Source: Valencia hispanica (taxonomy: Eukaryota > Chordata > Actinopteri > Cyprinodontiformes > Valenciidae). Taken from it: DNA of 64,000 bases. This document shows, one piece after another, positions 1-64,000 of the stretch. How positions within the stretch are numbered: the first letter of the stretch is position 1; each line of letters starts with the position of its first letter. The notes below the pieces were generated by a model that was given only the letters and a program-made list of their open reading frames with translations, made no database searches and had not been told where the DNA came from. The stretch is from the NCBI GenBank assembly GCA_963556495.2, contig OY747710.1, positions 36,253,000 to 36,316,999 on the forward strand, read 5' to 3'. The position numbers and the translations under genes were made by a program.

Positions 1-3000
1 CTTGAAAAAAAATAAAACCTTTCTAACAGTAATACGAATATGATGTGTCAGCATTTACATATGACAGAGAAAAACAATCAAGATCCCATTGTATGAACAA
101 AGATTATCGATGCAGGGAATATGGATGAGCCCCAAACATCCAACTACAAGAACAAAACAAAAAAGTCCTTATTTAAAAAAAAGCAAAATATATTTGACAT
201 CAGGATTATGAAACAATTAAAATCTTGGATTTAAGCTAAGAATTTAAAACAAAACAAAAATTAAAGAGGACACAGCACAACATATGCTTTCACTATAGTA
301 GATTACTCGAATAGGAAACAGTAAAGAGACAACAGCTGCCATTGGTGCGCATAAATTTTTTAAAAGGGAGGAAAACAATTTCTTTTTCAAAGCTTACTTT
401 TTTATGTGCCTTCTGTCAGTACAAAACGTCTGCTACTATTCTCAGACGTTATTTCTCCCGACTTCATTCTCCAAACTTGATTAATCTCCATGTAAATCTT
501 CATTTTATTAATTGAAATTCAAGCTGGAAACATTGAGGTCACCAGATTCGACTTGAGTGAACATTGTGTTATGCACTGATCTAGCAATCCAAACTTTGAG
601 TCATCACTCCTCCCTTCACTTTTTGTCTGTCACACCCTATCATCTCTTAGTTTCGGTCAAATTAATGTAATTTTCATAGGACAAATGTAAAATAAAAAAA
701 GATAATAAAAAAAATCTGCTCCACATTATCTGATGTACTGTATTTTCTTTTTATGAAGCTGTGAGCCAAACCAGTAAAGAGCCACCAATTTATACATCAC
801 TGGTATATATGTTAAGAGAGACCAATAAGCAGAGATGGTGCAGTGATGGAAAGAACAGATTAGCAATATGGATGAAGCTCCATTAGATAATGTGCAGTTT
901 TCCTACTCTCTGTGTTAATGACGTTTACTGCAGCTTAGAAACAAAGTGATTGTAGGAGTAATTTCATTTTGCAGATATGCCGTGAAGAAACAAAAAACCC
1001 TTTAATGATGACTGAACTAACAATCCAGGTTTACCTTCTTTAAAAAAGGAGTTGCTGCATTTTTTAGAATCTGCCTACTAAAAGGTATCCCCAAAGGGTA
1101 GGAAAGAAACAGTTTCATGTACCCTTGTCCTCCTGCAAATCATGTCTAATTACAAAACTGATCTGCTCTTTCAATCACTTAATTGCCTGGAAAATCTGAA
1201 ATACTGATTCTTTTTAGGAGACAGATGTACTGTTAGTGCCGTGGTGATTTCTCAATTACCTTTAATGCATTCGCACAAACTTATCACTGTGTAAACACAT
1301 TGCTGATGTGCATACTGTACCTCACAATACAGAGCTTCAACACATTCATATTACTGTGCTGTAAATGCATTCACAAGCCTATAATCATACATGCAAACAC
1401 ATTACATGTAATTCAGTGTGCATAGATATAAAAAGAAGCATTAATTCTTTTCTTTACATTTGAAATTACATAAAGCTGTCCTCAACAGCCATGTGAGCTG
1501 GTTATTAAGCCGAATATTCACAGAGACCGTTTTCCATGCACTGTAAAGGCCGGTGAATAATGGATGGATGGGCTTTAACACAAGACAGGGCTTTAGATCA
1601 CAGACAGAGAGCAATGAAACTCATTCAGGCTCCAGTGAATTCCAGCTCCCTTCCCCCTGAGTTGGAAAAATGGTTAAAACAATCTTTAAATCACGATTTC
1701 AGCTGGGAGATGGAAGGATAAAAAGCCTGGGGTGGGTAGATATGGAATTAAAAAAAAGGAAGGTGGGGGATATCATAGCAAAATGAAGAGTAAGATACAG
1801 AAGAAGGAGAGATGGAAAATTGGACAGAGTTGGAGAGGCTGATTGACAGTAAGATTAAGACAAAAAGAAAAGAATTGAAAAAGACAGAATAAAGGCAAGA
1901 AGGAAGAAGGATGCAATGCAATAAAAAGCAGGTGCACTGCAAAAGAGTTCAGAGAGACCAAGCATTGGCCAGTTATATTAAAAATAACTCTGAAACTGTT
2001 CCAAGCTGACAGACAGTAAGTAAAGCAGAGGGGATGCAGTCAAACATTTGCCTCAATATCCGGTTGACCCTCGGGGGCAATTTATGCAAGATGTGAAGCC
2101 GGTCCTCTGAGAGCTGATATCTTGAAAACCTACAATTATTAATTTATCATAATCCAAACAAAATGTGGCTTTAGGTGTCTGGAATTAATGAAATTTTTGG
2201 TGGGAGTCTGGAACACAGTCAGACTTCAGCAGAGAGATATTTTACCATCTGGCGAAGCATTTGGTTTGTGAATTCTTTGCAAATTATTTTAGTTTTAATG
2301 CAGCCAATATGTTCCGTACAATGTTTGTTTGTTTATACCGGGTCTGGGAACTATTTAAAAGCTGAGAAAATGTTGGTACAATAACAAAACATTTCTATCG
2401 CTTTTCTATTTATAAGCGCATTGGTTTTACTCTTTTTTTCCACAAGTGTTATGCAGCCTTCAACATTACTTTGACTATCTAGAAATCTGCATTTTAAGTC
2501 AACAATGCATCTCTACATCTTATTTTCTTCTTTGAACTGTTACTGCATTCCATTAGTTTGTATTAATTAACAACAATACACATTTTTTCAGGTAAGAGTT
2601 TAGACCCCAAGCTAATAACATTCATGACGCCATCAGATCAACAATAAACAAAACAGTAAGAATCTAACTGATTCCTTTAAACTGGACTGCTAATTATTTT
2701 CAGTTTTATGAGCATACAGTGTTTTTTTTTCTTCTTCAATTTTGTTACACTGAAACCACAAATAGGGTTACTTAGTCTTCTTTTTGTTTTAAAGAAAATT
2801 CTGAAATTTATGGTGAGCTTTAAAATTCAGCTCCTTGATCTGGATTCGATTAAATGAAATCCGGTGCACCTAATTACCTTAAGAAGTTGCATGAGTCGGA
2901 AATAGAGTTTTTCTATGTTTAATTTAACCTTGGTATAACTACAGCTGTGATCTAAAAGCCTCAGAGGTTGGTTAGAGAATGTTAGTCAAAAAACAGCATC

Positions 3001-3885
3001 ATGAACACAAGGTAGAAAACCAACACTGCATATCAGACCATCCCCAGAGTGAAACATGGTGGTGGTAGCATCATGCTGTGGGGACTCTTTTCTTCTGCAG
3101 GGCCAAGTAAACTGGTCAGAGCTAAAGGGATGATGAATGTAGAAGTTCAGAACACTTTGCACCAAAAACCCTACTAGAAGCTGCAAAACACTTGACACAA
3201 GGGTGAACCTTCAATTTCCAGCACGACGATGACCATAAACGTACAGCCAAATCTATAGTAGAGCTTTGATCGAAACATTTGTTCACAACATATTTCTATG
3301 AATTCCCCACCTAGAATCTGCGGCAAGACCTTTAAATGGATGCTCACAGATGCTTTCTAGCCAATCTTTTGCAAAGAGGAATGAATTAAAAAGTTCAGTC
3401 TGCAGATGTGTAAAGCTGGTAGAGACATAAAAGACTAAAAGACTTGCAGCTGTAACTGCAGGTGAAAGGTAGGTCTAGAAAATATTGAGTAGCAACACTT
3501 TTAAGATTTATGTACAAATATGTTAACTACCATGAATCCTTATTGTGCCAATTTGTGTTTTGGTTTATCAGAATAGACCAGCATATTTATAAGACACATT
3601 ATTGTATCATACAATCTTCATTTGTTTAAATTTGAGGCTGTACCATAGCAAAACATGTAAAACTTCAAGAGTTATGAACCCCTTTGCAAAGCAATGCAGT
3701 TTAATCTATTCAAAAAACAGTTGTGACATTCAACGTTAAGCCAAAAGCAACTATGCATCTTAGTATGCATATGCAGGAGTACAGATCTGTGAAGAATTGT
3801 GTTTGTTACTTTCCTACATGACTCCTCTCTGCTCTCACACCATTCACACAAAACATCCCACAGAAATTTTAAACAGGGCCCTTAC
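1..3885 (-). other. csmd intron downstream of Sushi22 (incomplete)
   Basis: No exon is seen. The first 2.7 kb is AT-rich unique-looking sequence; the open frames in it are short, without family resemblance. A degenerate Tc1 relic occupies about 2716-3700. The intron continues beyond the left edge. Confidence 0.7.
2716..3700 (+). mobile_element. Tc1-like transposon relic, internally deleted
   Basis: It begins near a TA followed by CAGTG and a T-rich inverted-repeat start, and ends with a decayed ...TTGCAAAGCAATGCAG terminus. The 5' leader (AGCCTCAGAGGTTGGTTAGAGAATG) is followed directly by the middle of the transposase, around 'GGTGGTGGTAGCATCATG CTGTGGGG', so the N-terminal transposase half is missing. 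The tryptophan codon TGG is present here at the position where two other copies in the window carry TGA. Many stops and indels: long dead. Confidence 0.75.
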
Positions 3886-62416
<58,531 letters not shown>

Positions 62417-62454
62417 TTAGCAAGCAAATATCCCTACATCACATAAAGTGTAGT

Positions 62455-63800
62455 ATCTTGCAAATCCCTTGAACTTTTATATATTTGTCACATTGCCACC
62501 ACAAACTTAAAAGTTTTTTGGGAGGGATTTCATATGACTCACCAAAAAAAGTGTATAACTGAAGTGGAAGGAAAACTATGACAGGACTTTTTCTATGATT
62601 TGATTTTTTGTTGTTAATGAAAATAAAATCTGAAAAATATGGTGCACATTTACAGTATGTTTAGCACCCTTAAAGGTCTCATTCCCTCGTTTTTTCAGAA
62701 AACTTGTTGTGATCTCTAGTTTGAATGCCGGCCTTGTGAGTCGTTTTCTGTGGAAAAAATCCTCTGGCGCTCCTGTATCAGGAGGTTGCAGTTTGTCGGA
62801 GGAGTGGGTGGGGGGAAACGTCAGGATTACGAGTCTTACTCAATAGTATTCTTGATAAGCAAACGTCTCGCTTTTAATTGGCTAACAGCAATGCGACTCA
62901 TACTGCCTTCGAAAAAATAACTCACTTAATTTACTTCATCGGTGGTGTTCCAAAAATAACAAATTCCAATAGTTTCTTCCTCACCTCCTCTTTCTTGGTT
63001 AAAAAATGCAATGCTGATGTCTATGTCCACAAATAACACAAGCCCGAACATGTTCTGCCGTGTTGTAGAGTTGCTAACGGTTTGATTCTACTAGCAGGGA
63101 TGTGCTTTGCTCATTCCTGGCTGCAAAATCAATAGTTTTCCCATGACCGGTTGCAAGCCAAGGTACAGTAGGCAAGACCATGAATACTTTTTTTCTCTGT
63201 GACATAGAAGGGACTGACTTTTTCTGACTCGCTCATTTTTGCCATCTATTTCCTTTCTATTGCTAAAGCATGCAATCAGAGAGACTGATTGTATTAAAAA
63301 AGAACAAGTACTACACGGTTTCTCAGTGAATGAGACCTTTAAATCTGAAACCTCTGTCTAAAACACTAGGTGCCTTTAGAAGTCACCAAATTTGTAAATA
63401 GAGCCGAGCTGCATGTAATGGAATCTTTTATATACAGTATAAATTGAACAATTCACCAAGCTTTAAACTCACGGGGATGCTGTTCAATCCATCATCTAAA
63501 ATGAAAAAAATGAAAAATGATACTACGGCTAAACTACCAAAGCATGGCTGTCCACTTAAACTGACAGGCTAAGCAAGAGCACTACTTAGAGAGCCACCCA
63601 AGAGGCTTAAAGAAACTCTAAAGGAGTAGCAATTATTGGTGGTGCACTCAATAAATTTGGCCTTTTCGGAAAAGTGGCAAGAATAAAGACATTGTCAAAA
63701 GAAATCCATAAGAATTCCTTTTTAACATTTTCTACAACCCAAGCAGAAGACACAGCAGGAAAATATTTAATCAAGATTTTAATCCAAGATCAAAAATTTT
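62455..63800 (+). mobile_element. Tc1-like relic split by a TTAA element
   Basis: A decayed 5' inverted repeat (CTTGCAAATCCCTTGAAC, then TTGTCACATTGCCACCAC) is found at about 62455-62500. After the insertion, the 5' leader (AAATAGAGCCGAGCTGCATG at 63398) and transposase phrases follow (CATGGCTGTCCACTTAAACT, TTTGGCCTTTTCGGAAAAGT). Stops and deletions throughout. The 3' end may lie near or past the window edge. Confidence 0.65.
62674..63338. mobile_element. TTAA-flanked non-autonomous DNA element (665 bp)
   Basis: Inverted ends AGGTCTCATTC (left) and GAATGAGACCT (right), 11 bp perfect, then weaker similarity, flanked on both sides by TTAA (62670-62673 and 63339-63342). TTAA duplications are the mark of piggyBac-like insertions, though the end sequence is not the usual CCYT. 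No coding sequence found. Its insertion splits an older Tc1 relic. Confidence 0.65.
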
Positions 63801-64000
63801 AAATTTCCAAAATATAGACTTAATTACTCAGAAAACATTCATGAGGAATCAACTGTCTTCATTCTTGTGATCCTTTTTCACAGTGTCTCTTTTCAGGTAT
63901 ATTCTAAATTATGGCTTTTTACCCTTCTTCCACTTCACCTGGTGCTATTGCAAAAACTAATTTTAACAAACCAATGTTTGGTTCTTACCTTGGTAGACAA

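Overview
The window looks like genomic DNA of a ray-finned (probably teleost) fish. It is AT-rich and intron-dominated. It is full of fish-type mobile DNA: Tc1-like elements with ~200-bp inverted repeats, L2/Rex-type LINE tails, tRNA-derived SINEs, hAT-type palindromes and long (TA)n tracts. Its only host gene is split into small exons with GT-AG borders.

That gene is on the minus strand and is an internal part of a CSMD (CUB and Sushi multiple domains) gene. Sixteen exons (2,679 nt, 893 codons, open throughout) can be joined from 62391 down to 3886. In transcript order they encode a sushi domain, a CUB domain (two exons), a sushi domain (two exons), a second CUB domain (two exons), then nine single-exon sushi domains. 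This is the known CSMD layout at the end of the alternating CUB/sushi part and the start of the tandem sushi run: Sushi12-CUB13-Sushi13-CUB14-Sushi14 to Sushi22. The numbering assumes a standard 14-CUB, 28-sushi protein. The N-terminal part lies beyond 64000; the last sushi domains, membrane helix and cytoplasmic tail lie before position 1. From memory the domains resemble CSMD3 most, then CSMD1, and CSMD2 least; the paralogue call is tentative. CSMD proteins are very large type I membrane proteins, mainly neuronal, linked to dendrite and synapse development and (CSMD1) to complement control.

Layout: 1-13 kb holds Sushi22, one large intron with Tc1 relics, a SINE and a THAP-type transposon relic. 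13-24 kb holds Sushi21-19 exons and a cluster of LINE 3' ends. 24-35.5 kb holds Sushi18-14 exons, Tc1 relics and a Tc1 element interrupted by a LINE (31851-34903). 35-50 kb holds CUB14 and half of Sushi13; the 9.7-kb intron between them contains a complete, short, pol-less LTR retrotransposon (41533-43673), a hAT-like palindrome, a complete Tc1 element with inactivated transposase (44130-45722) and a SINE. 50-64 kb holds Sushi13, CUB13 and Sushi12 exons, a second copy of the same Tc1 family (57728-59001), a mariner-like element (60377-61905) and a TTAA-flanked element (62674-63338) inside another Tc1 relic.

I found no other host gene, tRNA gene, rRNA gene or CRISPR array. The best candidates for novelty are the compact LTR element with minisatellite-built coding sequence, the identical transposase stop codon in two Tc1 copies, and the weak donor sites on the two exons that make Sushi13.
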